NCBI RefSeq assembly: GCF_900116445.1
Contig: NZ_FPBH01000006.1
Coordinates: 247,797-311,796 of the forward strand
Length of the DNA stretch: 64,000 nucleotides
From: Paraburkholderia aspalathi
GTDB taxonomy: Bacteria; Pseudomonadota; Gammaproteobacteria; Burkholderiales; Burkholderiaceae
Direction of reading: 5' to 3'
Every line of letters begins with the position of its first letter. The stretch's first letter is position 1. Both the position numbers and the translations under genes were made by a program. Below the pieces are notes generated by a model. It did not search any database, was not told the DNA's origin, and saw only the letters and a program-made list of their open reading frames with translations. Of this stretch, positions 9,154 to 19,330 are shown piece after piece.

Positions 9154-9885
9154 GTGATCCGCAAAGACGCTAAACGTAGCGCTCTGGTGCTGTTTTCCGG
9201 CGGCCAGGATTCCGCCACGTGCCTCGCCTGGGCCCTCGAACGTTATGAAACAGTCGAGACGCTGGGCTTCGATTATGGTCAGCGGCACCGAGTCGAACTC
9301 GAATGCCGCGAAGGGTTTCGCAACGCGGTGACGCGGGCATTTCCAGCTTGGGCCGACCGCCTCGGCGAAGATCACATGATCGATCTGTCGGTGCTCGGCT
9401 CGATCAGCGATACCGCGATGACGCGCGAGATCGAGATTCACGCCACGGCCAACGGTTTGCCGAATACGTTCGTGCCGGGCCGCAATCTGATGTTCATGAC
9501 GATCGCCGCGGCCATCGCGTATCGGCGCGGTTTGCAGGTGCTGGTCGGCGGCATGTGCGAGACGGACTTCTCGGGCTACCCCGATTGCCGCGACGACACG
9601 ATGAAGGCATTGCAGGTCGCGCTGAACCTCGGCATGGATACGCGCTTCCTGCTCGAAACGCCGCTGATGTGGCTCGATAAGGCCGATACGTGGCGTCTCG
9701 CGCATGAGCTGGGCGGTGACGAACTGGTCGAACTGGTGCGCGTCGAAACGCACACCTGCTATGTCGGCGAGCGCGCCGAGTTGCATGCATGGGGTTTCGG
9801 CTGCGGCGAATGCCCGGCGTGCCGCTTGCGCAAGCGCGGTTACGAAGCGTATCTGGCCGGTGAGAAGGTGACCGAGCCGGTTTGA
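9154..9885 (+). CDS. queC: 7-cyano-7-deazaguanine synthase
   Basis: Converts 7-carboxy-7-deazaguanine to preQ0 with ATP and ammonia, in the queuosine pathway. The 243-residue protein starts at the GTG giving [20 protein letters not shown]; the open frame runs further upstream but has no match there. The PP-loop SGGQDSATC is near the N terminus, and the zinc-binding cluster [15 protein letters not shown] is near the C terminus. It is first of three queuosine genes. Confidence 0.96.
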   Translation: MIRKDAKRSALVLFSGGQDSATCLAWALERYETVETLGFDYGQRHRVELECREGFRNAVTRAFPAWADRLGEDHMIDLSVLGSISDTAMTREIEIHATANGLPNTFVPGRNLMFMTIAAAIAYRRGLQVLVGGMCETDFSGYPDCRDDTMKALQVALNLGMDTRFLLETPLMWLDKADTWRLAHELGGDELVELVRVETHTCYVGERAELHAWGFGCGECPACRLRKRGYEAYLAGEKVTEPV

Positions 9886-9970
9886 CGCTCACCGAAGTTT
9901 TGCGCTGGCGCACCGTGCGAACGGGCGCCGCGCAGGCAATTATTTTCAGGAACACAAGGCAGAAAGCAGC

Positions 9971-10603
9971 ATGACTTACGCGGTCAAGGAAATCTTCTAC
10001 ACATTGCAGGGCGAGGGCGCGAATGCTGGGCGTCCGGCCGTGTTCTGCCGGTTCGCCGGCTGCAATCTGTGGTCGGGCCGCGAAGAAGATCGTGCGGATG
10101 CGGTCTGCCGTTTCTGCGATACGGACTTCGTCGGCACTGACGGCGAGAACGGCGGCAAGTACCGTACACCCGAAGAGCTGGTGCAGATGATTGCGTCGCA
10201 ATGGCCGGAAGGCGAGGGCGAACGCTTCGTGGTCTGCACGGGCGGTGAACCGATGTTGCAGATCGATCAGCCGTTCGTCGACGCGCTGCATGCCGCCGGC
10301 TTCGAAATCGCCATTGAAACCAACGGCTCGTTGCCGGTGCTCGAGACGATCGACTGGATCTGCGTGAGCCCGAAGGCCGACGCGCCGCTCGTCGTCACCA
10401 AGGGCAACGAACTGAAGGTCGTGATTCCGCAGGACAACCAGCGTTTGTCCGAGTATGCGAAGCTCGACTTCGAGTATTTCCTCGTCCAGCCGATGGACGG
10501 CCCGTCGCGCGATCTCAACACCAAGCTCGCGATCGACTGGTGCAAACGCCATCCGCAATGGCGCCTGTCGATGCAGACCCACAAGTATCTGAACATTCCC
10601 TGA
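9971..10603 (+). CDS. queE: 7-carboxy-7-deazaguanine synthase (radical SAM)
   Basis: A radical-SAM enzyme that turns 6-carboxytetrahydropterin into 7-carboxy-7-deazaguanine. The 210-residue protein has a cluster-binding loop with spacing CX14CX2C (GCNLWSG... then VCRFCDTD) instead of the standard CX3CX2C, a form known from Burkholderia QueE. The glycine-rich segment VVCTGGEPML follows. The partial barrel and short length are normal for QueE. It lies 85 bases after queC and 6 bases before queD. Confidence 0.96.
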   Translation: MTYAVKEIFYTLQGEGANAGRPAVFCRFAGCNLWSGREEDRADAVCRFCDTDFVGTDGENGGKYRTPEELVQMIASQWPEGEGERFVVCTGGEPMLQIDQPFVDALHAAGFEIAIETNGSLPVLETIDWICVSPKADAPLVVTKGNELKVVIPQDNQRLSEYAKLDFEYFLVQPMDGPSRDLNTKLAIDWCKRHPQWRLSMQTHKYLNIP

Positions 10604-10609
10604 TTTGCC

Positions 10610-11056
10610 GTGCTGACGATTACACGAAAACTCGAATTCGACGCGGGCCACCGCATCCCCGATCACCGCAGCCAGTGCCGTAATCTGCACGGCCATCGCT
10701 ATGTGCTCGAAATCACGCTGCAAGGCGACCTGGTCGATACCGAAGGCGCGCCGGATCGCGGCATGGTGATGGACTTCGCCGACGTGAAGTCGCTCGCGGT
10801 CGAGCATCTGGTCGACAAGTGGGACCATGCGTTCCTCGTCTACGAAGGCGACACGCAGGTGCGGGGTTTTCTGGAAACCATGGCGGGGCACAAGACGGTC
10901 GTGCTCGATCGCATCCCGACCGTTGAAAATCTCGCTGCCGTCGCGTTCGATATCCTCGCGAACGTCTACGACGCGCATTACGGCGTGAATCTGCGTTTGC
11001 ATAAGGTGCGTCTGTTCGAGACACCGAACTGCTGGGCCGACGTAGTCCGCGATTAA
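10610..11056 (+). CDS. queD: 6-carboxy-5,6,7,8-tetrahydropterin synthase
   Basis: Makes 6-carboxytetrahydropterin from dihydroneopterin triphosphate, the step before QueE. The 148-residue protein begins at a GTG (MLTITRKLEFDAGHRI). The zinc histidines are in DAGHR and in NLHGHRY, and the nucleophilic cysteine is in SQCRNLHGH. It is the last gene of the queC-queE-queD set. No queF reductase is present in this window. Confidence 0.94.
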   Translation: MLTITRKLEFDAGHRIPDHRSQCRNLHGHRYVLEITLQGDLVDTEGAPDRGMVMDFADVKSLAVEHLVDKWDHAFLVYEGDTQVRGFLETMAGHKTVVLDRIPTVENLAAVAFDILANVYDAHYGVNLRLHKVRLFETPNCWADVVRD

Positions 11057-11268
11057 GTTCAGGGCCGCGCGACTCGAGCCCGCGGCCCAACCCCCGCGTT
11101 ATTGTCACGGTATGATCGCTCCGATAACCACATGGAGCGAGACATGCCGGTCACCGCATTGCGTCGCAGCAGGCATTCAGGCCGTCACGGCCCGGGCGTT
11201 GGCCTGTTCGGCTGCGCCATCCTCACCCGCGTTTCAGGCGATGTATTCCATCGCCAGGGAGCGCGGCA

Positions 11269-12051
11269 ATGAGCACCTTCACAAATCCCCTCAAGCAACG
11301 TCTGAAAGAAGCCGATACATTGTTCGGCCTGTGGCTTTCGCTCGGCAGCGATTCCGCAGCCGAGGCGCTCGCGCACGCCGGTTTCGACTGGCTGCTGATC
11401 GACATGGAGCATGCGCCGAACGATAGCGGCGACGTCACGTCGCAATTGCGCGCGATCGCCGCTGCGCATTTGCCGAGCGAACCGGTCGTACGCGTGCCTG
11501 CCAGCGAGGCGTGGCTCGTCAAGCGCGTGCTCGACGCCGGCGCCCGTACGCTGATGTTCCCGAATATCGAAACCGCGGACGAGGCGGCACAGGCCGTGCG
11601 TTTGACGCAGTACCCGACCGCCGATGCACTCGACGGTCAGCGCGGTGTGGCCGGCGCGGTGCGTGCGGCCGCGTACGGCATGCGGCGCGACTACGTGCAA
11701 TCCGCCAACGCGCAGCTCGCGACCATCGTGCAGATCGAGTCGGCGCGCGGTTTGCAGGAGGTGGAGAAGATTGCGGCGACGCCGGGCGTCGATTGCCTGT
11801 TCGTCGGACCGGCCGATCTGGCCGCGAGCCTCGGCCACCTCGGCGATTCGAAGCACGCCGACGTGCAGGCGGCGATGGCGCGCATAGTCAGCGCTGCCGA
11901 CAAGGCTGGTATCGCCGCAGGAATTTTTGCTATGGATGTCGCGAGCGCCAAGCAGCATCGCGATGCGGGTTTTCGTTTTATCGCCCTGGCCGCCGACGTC
12001 ATGTGGATGTTGCGCGCGACCCGCCAGGCGTTGCAGGAGGTGAGGACATGA
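11269..12051 (+). CDS. HpcH/HpaI family aldolase
   Basis: A 260-residue class II aldolase of the HpcH/HpaI group, which cleaves 2-keto-3-deoxy acids to pyruvate and an aldehyde. The general base region LLIDMEHAPND, the metal ligands in QIESARGLQEV and LFVGPADLAASLG, and the substrate arginine in PVVRVP are all present. The substrate (for example keto-deoxy-rhamnonate or -glucarate) cannot be fixed from sequence. The stop overlaps the start of the Sel1-repeat gene by four bases. Confidence 0.9.
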   Translation: MSTFTNPLKQRLKEADTLFGLWLSLGSDSAAEALAHAGFDWLLIDMEHAPNDSGDVTSQLRAIAAAHLPSEPVVRVPASEAWLVKRVLDAGARTLMFPNIETADEAAQAVRLTQYPTADALDGQRGVAGAVRAAAYGMRRDYVQSANAQLATIVQIESARGLQEVEKIAATPGVDCLFVGPADLAASLGHLGDSKHADVQAAMARIVSAADKAGIAAGIFAMDVASAKQHRDAGFRFIALAADVMWMLRATRQALQEVRT

Positions 12052-12752
12052 AGGGGATGGTGCAGTGCGTCGTGGTGCGTCTGGCGGTTACAGCGGCCTT
12101 GATGGCGAATGTGACGGCGTATGCGCAGGACAACCGCGTCGCGAAGTCGAACGATCCGGAGACGCAAACCGCGGTCGCCGACTACAACGCCGGCAATCTG
12201 GGCGCGGCGCTCGCCGAGTTCCGCAAAGCCGCGCAGCGCGGCAGCCGGCTGGCCGAGTTCAACTACGCAATGATGTTGCTCAACGGTGAAGGCACCACAG
12301 CCAATGTCGATGAAGGCAAGAAGTGGCTGCGCAAAGCCGCCGACGCCAACATGTCGCACGCGCAGTATGTGTACGGCAAGATGTACGACGATGGCGAGTT
12401 CGTCGGGCGTGATCCGGTCGAAGCGCACCGGTGGTTCCTGAAGGCCGCGCAGCAGGGGCACGTGCAGGCAGAGCTCGCGTTGGCCAACCAGTTTCTCGAT
12501 GGCCGTGGCACGACTCGCGACAACCAGCAGGCGTTCGTCTGGTACAAGAAGGCCGCGCAAGGCGGCGACATGACTGCGCAGTATGTGACCGGCTCGTTCT
12601 ACGAACGTGGCGGTGACGGCGTGGACAAGAATCTGAACGTGGCGCGCGCGTACTACGCTGCTGCGGCGGCACAGGGCGATCCGGCGGCGAAGCTCAAGTA
12701 TCAGCAACTCAGCGCGCAGTTGCGGGATCAGAAGGAAGTGAAGCCGCAGTAG
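12048..12752 (+). CDS. Sel1-repeat (TPR-like) exported protein
   Basis: A 234-residue protein with an N-terminal signal peptide (about residues 1-27, ending ANVTAYAQ) followed by about five Sel1-like repeats of 36 residues, seen in recurring patterns such as AEFNYAMMLLNGEGT, AQYVYGKMYDDGEFV, AELALANQFLDGRGT and AQYVTGSFYERGGDG. Such repeats form superhelical scaffolds for protein binding. It is coupled to the aldolase gene by an ATGA overlap and ends before a strong terminator. Probably periplasmic; partner unknown. Confidence 0.87.
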   Translation: MKGMVQCVVVRLAVTAALMANVTAYAQDNRVAKSNDPETQTAVADYNAGNLGAALAEFRKAAQRGSRLAEFNYAMMLLNGEGTTANVDEGKKWLRKAADANMSHAQYVYGKMYDDGEFVGRDPVEAHRWFLKAAQQGHVQAELALANQFLDGRGTTRDNQQAFVWYKKAAQGGDMTAQYVTGSFYERGGDGVDKNLNVARAYYAAAAAQGDPAAKLKYQQLSAQLRDQKEVKPQ

Positions 12753-12770
12753 ACGAGACCGTATTAAATG

Positions 12771-12808
12771 AAAAGGGGCGCTCCTGACGGTGCGCCCCTT
12801 TTCTTTAT
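12771..12808. terminator. Bidirectional terminator between Sel1 gene and rodA
   Basis: AAAAGGGGCGC pairs with GCGCCCCTTTT around a 10-base loop, flanked by A and T runs. It can stop transcripts from the plus-strand Sel1 gene and from the minus-strand rodA. Confidence 0.88.
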
Positions 12809-12880
12809 CGGGCCTGCTACGGTCTGCTGCGACTTTGCTGCAATCGGCTCCGCAGTCTGAGACCTACGCCCAGCCCCACT

Positions 12881-14029
12881 CTAACTCTGCATCAGCCGCT
12901 TCTGCCGCGCGACGCTCATGATGAGGCCGATCGCGACCCCCAGCGTAGTCAGCGCAGTGCCCCCGTAGCTCATGAACGGCAAGGGCACGCCCACCACCGG
13001 CAAGATCCCGCTCACCATACCGATGTTGACGAACGCATAGGTGAAGAACGCCATCGTCAGCGATCCGGCCAGTAGCCGTCCAAACAGCGTCGCCCCATTG
13101 GCGGCGATATACAAACCGCGCGCGATCAGCAGCATATAAAGCGTGAGCAGCACGATCCCGCCCGCCAGCCCGAACTCCTCGGAGAACACGGCGAAGATGA
13201 AGTCAGTGTGCTTCTCGGGGATGAACTCCAGGTGCGCCTGGGTACCCTTCAGCCAGCCCTTGCCGAGCGGGCCACCCGAGCCGATTGCAATCACCGCCTG
13301 AATCGTGTGGAAACCCTTGCCGAGCGGATCGGAAGTCGGATCCAGCAGCGTACAGATACGGTGCTTCTGATAATCGTGCATCAGCGGCCACTGCACTTCT
13401 GGCTGACAGATCTTGTCCTGGAACGCCGCGATCGAGCCGACCGCGATCACGCCGGCAATCAGCACCGGCACGATCAGCTTGAAACTCAGCCCCGCGAAGT
13501 AAATCACGAAGAGGCCGGCCGCGAACACCAGTACGGCGGTGCCGAGGTCAGGCTGCTTGGCGATCAAACCGACCGGCACGATCAGGATCAGGAAGCCGAC
13601 CAGAAAGTCGTACCAGCGCATCACGCCTTCGCGGCGCTGGTAGTACCAGGCGAGCATCAGCGGTGTAGCGATCTTCAGGATTTCCGATGGCTGGATCACC
13701 ACGCCGACGTTGATCCAGCGCTTCGCGCCCTTGCGTGTGAGGCCGAACAGCGCCACGGCCACCAGTAACGCGATCCCGAACGTATAGAGCGGGACCGCGA
13801 AGCGCATCAGTGTGGTGGGTGGCACATTGGCCAGCGCCCACATCAGCACGAACGTCAGCATGATGTTGCGCAACTGGTCTTCCACGCGGCCGGGCATGTC
13901 CAGCGTCGCGCTGTATAGCGTGATGATGCCGACGCACAGCAGCAGAAATACGATCAGGGCGAGCGGCCGATCGAAGCCCACGAACATCCGCTTGATGCGG
14001 TCGAGCCAGGCGCGCTTGTCGAATTGCAT
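12881..14029 (-). CDS. rodA: Rod-shape SEDS glycosyltransferase RodA
   Basis: Polymerises lipid II into glycan strands for side-wall growth with PBP2. The 382-residue protein starts at MQFDKRAWLDRIK, preceded by the ribosome site AGGAGAAAGG; the frame is open upstream, but that part overlaps mrdA. About ten membrane segments are visible. The C-terminal SEDS signature GMVSGILPVVGVPLPFMSYG is intact. It lies 10 bases after mrdA and is the last gene of the mre cluster. Confidence 0.96.
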   Translation of the reverse strand: MQFDKRAWLDRIKRMFVGFDRPLALIVFLLLCVGIITLYSATLDMPGRVEDQLRNIMLTFVLMWALANVPPTTLMRFAVPLYTFGIALLVAVALFGLTRKGAKRWINVGVVIQPSEILKIATPLMLAWYYQRREGVMRWYDFLVGFLILIVPVGLIAKQPDLGTAVLVFAAGLFVIYFAGLSFKLIVPVLIAGVIAVGSIAAFQDKICQPEVQWPLMHDYQKHRICTLLDPTSDPLGKGFHTIQAVIAIGSGGPLGKGWLKGTQAHLEFIPEKHTDFIFAVFSEEFGLAGGIVLLTLYMLLIARGLYIAANGATLFGRLLAGSLTMAFFTYAFVNIGMVSGILPVVGVPLPFMSYGGTALTTLGVAIGLIMSVARQKRLMQS

Positions 14030-14039
14030 GCCTTTCTCC

Positions 14040-16376
14040 TTACTCGTCGATGCCGCCGGAAACCGGCTGGCGTGGCGACGTAGGCTGAATGCTGTCATCC
14101 CGCGACGGAGCGGCGGCAGTCGGTACCGACTCGCTGCTCGGGCGGGGTTTGTGCGGGACGCCGGATTTACGCGGCGTCGGAATCTTTGTGGAGGCGGACG
14201 CGGAGGCAGCGACGGCCGCCGACGCGCCGGATGCCGAAGCAGCCGCCGCAGCTGGCGATGTCGCAGCCGTGGCCGCCGATGCAGCAGCCGAAGCTGATGC
14301 AGCCGCCGCAGCGGAAGCTGCCGCCGCGGCCGAAGCAGCACCCGGCATCGGCAATGCCGTGAAGCCCGCCGCGACCTTGACCGGCTGCGCCGCGTCCTGC
14401 GGCGCCGGTGCGCTGCCCACTTCGGGCGCGGACGCATCCTCCGTCGCCGAGGCCGCTGCCGCGACGGCCGCCGCTTCAGCGCCGGGCTTGTTCTTGCCGA
14501 CCAGGTAGTAATCGAGCACGCGCCGCGCGATCGGACCGGCCGCTTCCGCGCCCCAGCCGCCGTTTTCGACGATCAGCGCGAGCGCGATCTTCGGTTGCTC
14601 GGCCGGCGCAAACGCGATGAAGAGCGCGTGGTCGCGCAGGTGCTCGGCGATCGCATGGCCCTTGTAGTTCGCGCCTTGCAGCGAGTAGACCTGCGCCGTA
14701 CCGGTCTTGCCGGCGGCCAGGTAGGGGGCGCCGATGAACAGCTTCGACGCCGTACCGTTGGTCACGACGCCTTCCATCGCGCGCTTGATGATGTCGATGT
14801 CCGATTGCTTCACCGCGATCTTGTCGCTCGGATCGCGCACGACCGGGCGCGTATCTTTGGTGATCGGATTTTCGATGTCGCGTACGAGGTGCGGCTTCAT
14901 CACGACGCCGTTATTCGCGAGCGTGGCGGTGGCGTGGGCGAGTTGCAGAATGGTGAACGAGTTATAGCCTTGGCCGATGCCCAGACTGATCGTTTCGCCT
15001 TCATACCAGCGCTGCTGCTCGGGCTTGCGGTACGCCTTGCGCTTCCAGTCCGTCGACGGCAGGATGCCGCGCGCTTCGCCCGAAATGTCGATGCCGGTGA
15101 TCTGGCCGAAGCCCCACGGCTTCATGAAGCCGGCGATCGCGTTGACGCCGAGATCGTGCGCGAGCATGTAGAAATACGTGTCGTTCGACACCACGATCGC
15201 GCGGTTCATGTCGACCCAGCCCTGGCCCGAGCGCACGTCGTTGCGGAACGTATGGCCGCCGAACGTGTATGAGCCCGGATCCTGGAAGCCCCAGCCCGGC
15301 GTGCGCTTATGCAGCGTCAGCGCGGCGAGCGCCATGAACGGCTTGTAGGTCGAACCCGGCGGATAGGTGCCGTGCAGCGGACGGTTCAGCAGCGGATGGT
15401 CGGGCGAGTTGTTGAGCTCGTCCCAGGTCTGCTGATCGATACCGTCGACAAACGAATTCGGATCGAAGCTCGGCGCCGAGACGAACGCGAGCACATCGCC
15501 GCTTGCCGGTTCGATCGCGACCAGTGCCCCACGGCGGCCCGCAAACGCCTGTTCGGCGACCTGCTGCAGACCGATATCGATCGACAGTTCAAGGTTGTTG
15601 CCCGGCGTTGCCTGGGTGCGTGACAGCGTGCGCACAGGCCGGCCGCCGGCGGTGACTTCGACTTCCTCAAAACCGGTCTGGCCGTGCAGTTCCGTTTCGT
15701 AGCTCTGTTCGACGCCGATCTTGCCGATGTAGTCGGTGCCCTTGTAGTTGTTTGCGTCGAGGCGCGGATCGTAGTGATCCGGATCGCTGTCGTTCTGATC
15801 GCTGGCGTCGTCGATGCGGTCCTGATCGCGCTGCGAAATTCGCCCGATATAGCCGATCACGTGTGCCGCGGTGGGCCCGAGCGGATATTGGCGGAACAGG
15901 CGCGCGCGCACTTCCACGCCCGGAAAGCGGAACCGTTGTGCGGTGAAGCGCGCAACTTCGTCGTCGGTGAGTCGGGTGCGGATCGGCAGGCTCTCGAAGT
16001 TCTTCGAGTCTTCCTGCAGCTTCTTGAAGCGGCGCCGGTCGCGTGCGTCGATCGAGACCACGGTGGCCAGATTGTCGATCACGTTTTCGAGCGTGTCGTT
16101 CAGCTTCGACGGAGTGATTTCCAGCGTGTACGCCGAGTAGTTCTTGGCCAGCACCACGCCGTTACGGTCGGTGATGATGCCCCGGTTCGGCACGATCGGC
16201 GCGACCGAGATGCGGTTTTCGTCGGCTTGCAGCGAGTACTTGCTGTAATGCCAGACCTGCAGGACCAGGAAACGGAAACCGATCAGCCCGAAGCAGACGA
16301 ACACGAACACGCCCGCCGCCGCTACGCGCAGGCGGAACTTCGAGAGCTGTTGCTGAGTGTCCTTGAATTCGGTCAT
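14040..16376 (-). CDS. mrdA: Penicillin-binding protein 2 (elongasome transpeptidase)
   Basis: Cross-links side-wall peptidoglycan in the elongasome. The protein is 778 residues if started at MTEFKDTQQQ; a TTG four codons upstream is possible. One membrane anchor (about residues 18-40) precedes the dimerisation domain. The transpeptidase motifs are STYK at 342-345, SND at 397-399 and KTGTAQ at 557-562. After about residue 630 comes a tail of some 150 residues, mostly Ala and Ser and then Pro/Ser rich, which makes the protein longer than the roughly 630 residues usual for PBP2. Confidence 0.95.
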   Translation of the reverse strand: MTEFKDTQQQLSKFRLRVAAAGVFVFVCFGLIGFRFLVLQVWHYSKYSLQADENRISVAPIVPNRGIITDRNGVVLAKNYSAYTLEITPSKLNDTLENVIDNLATVVSIDARDRRRFKKLQEDSKNFESLPIRTRLTDDEVARFTAQRFRFPGVEVRARLFRQYPLGPTAAHVIGYIGRISQRDQDRIDDASDQNDSDPDHYDPRLDANNYKGTDYIGKIGVEQSYETELHGQTGFEEVEVTAGGRPVRTLSRTQATPGNNLELSIDIGLQQVAEQAFAGRRGALVAIEPASGDVLAFVSAPSFDPNSFVDGIDQQTWDELNNSPDHPLLNRPLHGTYPPGSTYKPFMALAALTLHKRTPGWGFQDPGSYTFGGHTFRNDVRSGQGWVDMNRAIVVSNDTYFYMLAHDLGVNAIAGFMKPWGFGQITGIDISGEARGILPSTDWKRKAYRKPEQQRWYEGETISLGIGQGYNSFTILQLAHATATLANNGVVMKPHLVRDIENPITKDTRPVVRDPSDKIAVKQSDIDIIKRAMEGVVTNGTASKLFIGAPYLAAGKTGTAQVYSLQGANYKGHAIAEHLRDHALFIAFAPAEQPKIALALIVENGGWGAEAAGPIARRVLDYYLVGKNKPGAEAAAVAAAASATEDASAPEVGSAPAPQDAAQPVKVAAGFTALPMPGAASAAAAASAAAAASASAAASAATAATSPAAAAASASGASAAVAASASASTKIPTPRKSGVPHKPRPSSESVPTAAAPSRDDSIQPTSPRQPVSGGIDE

Positions 16377-16517
16377 GCGATTCTGCAAAAGGCCGCGTGA
16401 CGGCCATCATGAGTGTGCGCCCAAACCGGCCGGAACCGGGAGGCATGAACAGCGATGCGCGTCGAGCGGGCCGGGAGCGTGGATTCCATCGGAACGGCCG
16501 GCGGGCTCGATGCGTGA

Positions 16518-17030
16518 TTAAATCGGCCGCGTATCGTCCGGATCGGCCGGACGACGCTGCGGCATCAGCAGCAGCATGCTGGCGACCGGCCACAGCGCGG
16601 CTTCGACGAAGCCGTCAATCAGGTAACTCCAGCCCGGAAACGCTGCGCCCGTCAGCAGACGGATCACGAACGGCACCAGTTGCGCGACAACGAGGAGCGG
16701 CATCACCGCGAAAGTCTGCACGCCGAGCGACATCCACAGCACCCGGCGATGGATCGTAATCGCGCCATACGACAACAACGTATACGCCAGCGCGTGCTCA
16801 CCGAGCAGGCTGGCGTTGTGTACGTCCATCAACAGGCCGAGAAAGAACGCGATGCCCATGCCGACCTTGCGCGGCTGGTGCACGTTCCAGAACAGCAACA
16901 CGAGCGCTACGAAGTCCGGCACACCGGCGAGGCGCCCCCACGGCATCAGGTTCAGCAGGAACGCCGCAGCGAGGCTGAACGAAATGAAGTAGGGATTGAC
17001 CGGCTGCAGGATGTATTGCGGACGGTTCAT
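16518..17030 (-). CDS. mreD: Rod-shape-determining protein MreD
   Basis: A 170-residue inner-membrane protein of the elongasome with about five hydrophobic segments (for example SFSLAAAFLLNLMPWG and DFVALVLLFWNVHQP). It starts inside the mreC stop region (4-base overlap). MreD links MreC to the cytoplasmic MreB filaments and PBP2/RodA. About 140 bases separate it from mrdA. Confidence 0.94.
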   Translation of the reverse strand: MNRPQYILQPVNPYFISFSLAAAFLLNLMPWGRLAGVPDFVALVLLFWNVHQPRKVGMGIAFFLGLLMDVHNASLLGEHALAYTLLSYGAITIHRRVLWMSLGVQTFAVMPLLVVAQLVPFVIRLLTGAAFPGWSYLIDGFVEAALWPVASMLLLMPQRRPADPDDTRPI

Positions 17031-18133
17031 GGCTGGGCCCCCGGCGTGGCTTGCGGCTTCGCGTTCTTGTCAGCGGCCGGTTTCTTTTCGGTGGTAGCTT
17101 TCTTCTCTGCGGCCGCGCCCGTGGCCTTGGCCGACGGCTTTTCAGCGGGCTTGGCAGTAGCGGCGGCGGGCTTTTCGGCAGGCTTGGCAGCGGATTTATC
17201 CGCCGCGGCCTTGTTGTCCGCGGGCTTGCTGCCTTTCTTCGCTTTCGCGTCCTTGGCGGTCGTAGCCGCATCGGGCTCTTCCGCCGGACGCGGCGGCACG
17301 TTGTTCAGATAGTGCAGCACGAGCAACTGACGCGCGCCGCGCACGGGCGCAACCGGCAAGCAGATCACGCGCGCGAACGCCGTATCGGCCTGTTTGTCGA
17401 CCCGCACGACCTTCGCGACTGGCAGCCCCGGCGGATAAACGCCGTCGAGTCCGCTAGTGACGAGTTCGTCGCCGGTCTGCACATCAGCGCTGATCGGCAC
17501 GAAACGCAGATCGAGCGTGTCGCCCTTCGGCGTGCCGTAGATCACGCTGCGCAAGCCGGTGCGCACGATCTGCACGGGCACCGCCTGATCCTTGTCGGTG
17601 AGCAGCGTCACTTCGGCTTGCAGCGGGAACACGCGCGTCACCTGACCGATCACGCCGTCTTCGTTGACGACCGGCGATCCGTCCTGGACGCCTTGCTGGG
17701 CGCCGCGGCCGATCACGACCTTCTGCGTGAACGGGTCGCGCGTGTCGTACTGGATTTCAGCCGGCAGCGATTGCGTGGTGGAGCGCTGCGAGAGTTGTAG
17801 CAGCGCGCGCAAATGGGTGTTTTCGGCAGCCAGTTCGGCAGCTGTATTGGCTTGCTGCGAGAGCTGGAGATCTTTGGTGCGCAGTTTGTCGTTCTCGCTG
17901 CGCAAGGTTGCGCTGGTCACGGCCAGGTCGGCAGCGCCCATGAAAACGTCGCGCGGCACGAGGGCTGCGCGTTGCAACGGATAAAGACCCGCGCCGAGCA
18001 CGCCGCGAACGATTTCGAGCGTCTTGAAGCGTGCATCGGAGATCAGCAGGGCGAGCGCCAGCACGACGAAAAACACCAGCCGTGCGAGGGCGGACGGGCC
18101 TTGCTTGAACAGGGGCGGCGGACTGTATTCCAT
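17027..18133 (-). CDS. mreC: Rod-shape-determining protein MreC
   Basis: A 368-residue protein with one N-terminal membrane anchor (about residues 17-37), a coiled-coil stretch (about 65-110) and the beta-rich periplasmic domain (DPFTQKVVIGRGAQQGVQDG onward). After about residue 285 it has an added tail of some 80 residues made mostly of Lys, Ala and Pro (repeated AEKPAAATAKPAEKP-like text), absent from short MreC proteins. Its stop overlaps mreD. It regulates PBP2/RodA activity in the elongasome. Confidence 0.94.
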   Translation of the reverse strand: MEYSPPPLFKQGPSALARLVFFVVLALALLISDARFKTLEIVRGVLGAGLYPLQRAALVPRDVFMGAADLAVTSATLRSENDKLRTKDLQLSQQANTAAELAAENTHLRALLQLSQRSTTQSLPAEIQYDTRDPFTQKVVIGRGAQQGVQDGSPVVNEDGVIGQVTRVFPLQAEVTLLTDKDQAVPVQIVRTGLRSVIYGTPKGDTLDLRFVPISADVQTGDELVTSGLDGVYPPGLPVAKVVRVDKQADTAFARVICLPVAPVRGARQLLVLHYLNNVPPRPAEEPDAATTAKDAKAKKGSKPADNKAAADKSAAKPAEKPAAATAKPAEKPSAKATGAAAEKKATTEKKPAADKNAKPQATPGAQP

Positions 18134-18223
18134 GGTCGGCGCCGGGGGCGTGAGCGGTTGGGTGAGACGGCGGCGCGCGAGGGACGCGCGTTCAGCGCGC
18201 GGAGGCTGGCAGGCCCAGCCAAC

Positions 18224-18253
18224 GGCAAACCGGCCCGCAAGGGGCCGTTTGCC
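18224..18253. other. Strong hairpin between mreB and mreC
   Basis: GGCAAA-CGGCCC pairs with GGGCCG-TTTGCC around a short loop, with a single bulged C (18230): 12 base pairs. There is no T run on the minus strand after it. It could act as a partial terminator or an RNA-processing site that lowers mreCD output relative to mreB. Confidence 0.6.
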
Positions 18254-18286
18254 AGATCCGCGCTACTGACATGGAGACGGGCTCGC

Positions 18287-19330
<1,044 letters not shown>

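Noticed and set aside
11112..11426. 104-codon frame before the aldolase
   Set aside because: Overlaps the aldolase gene in another frame and has no ribosome site or family feature.
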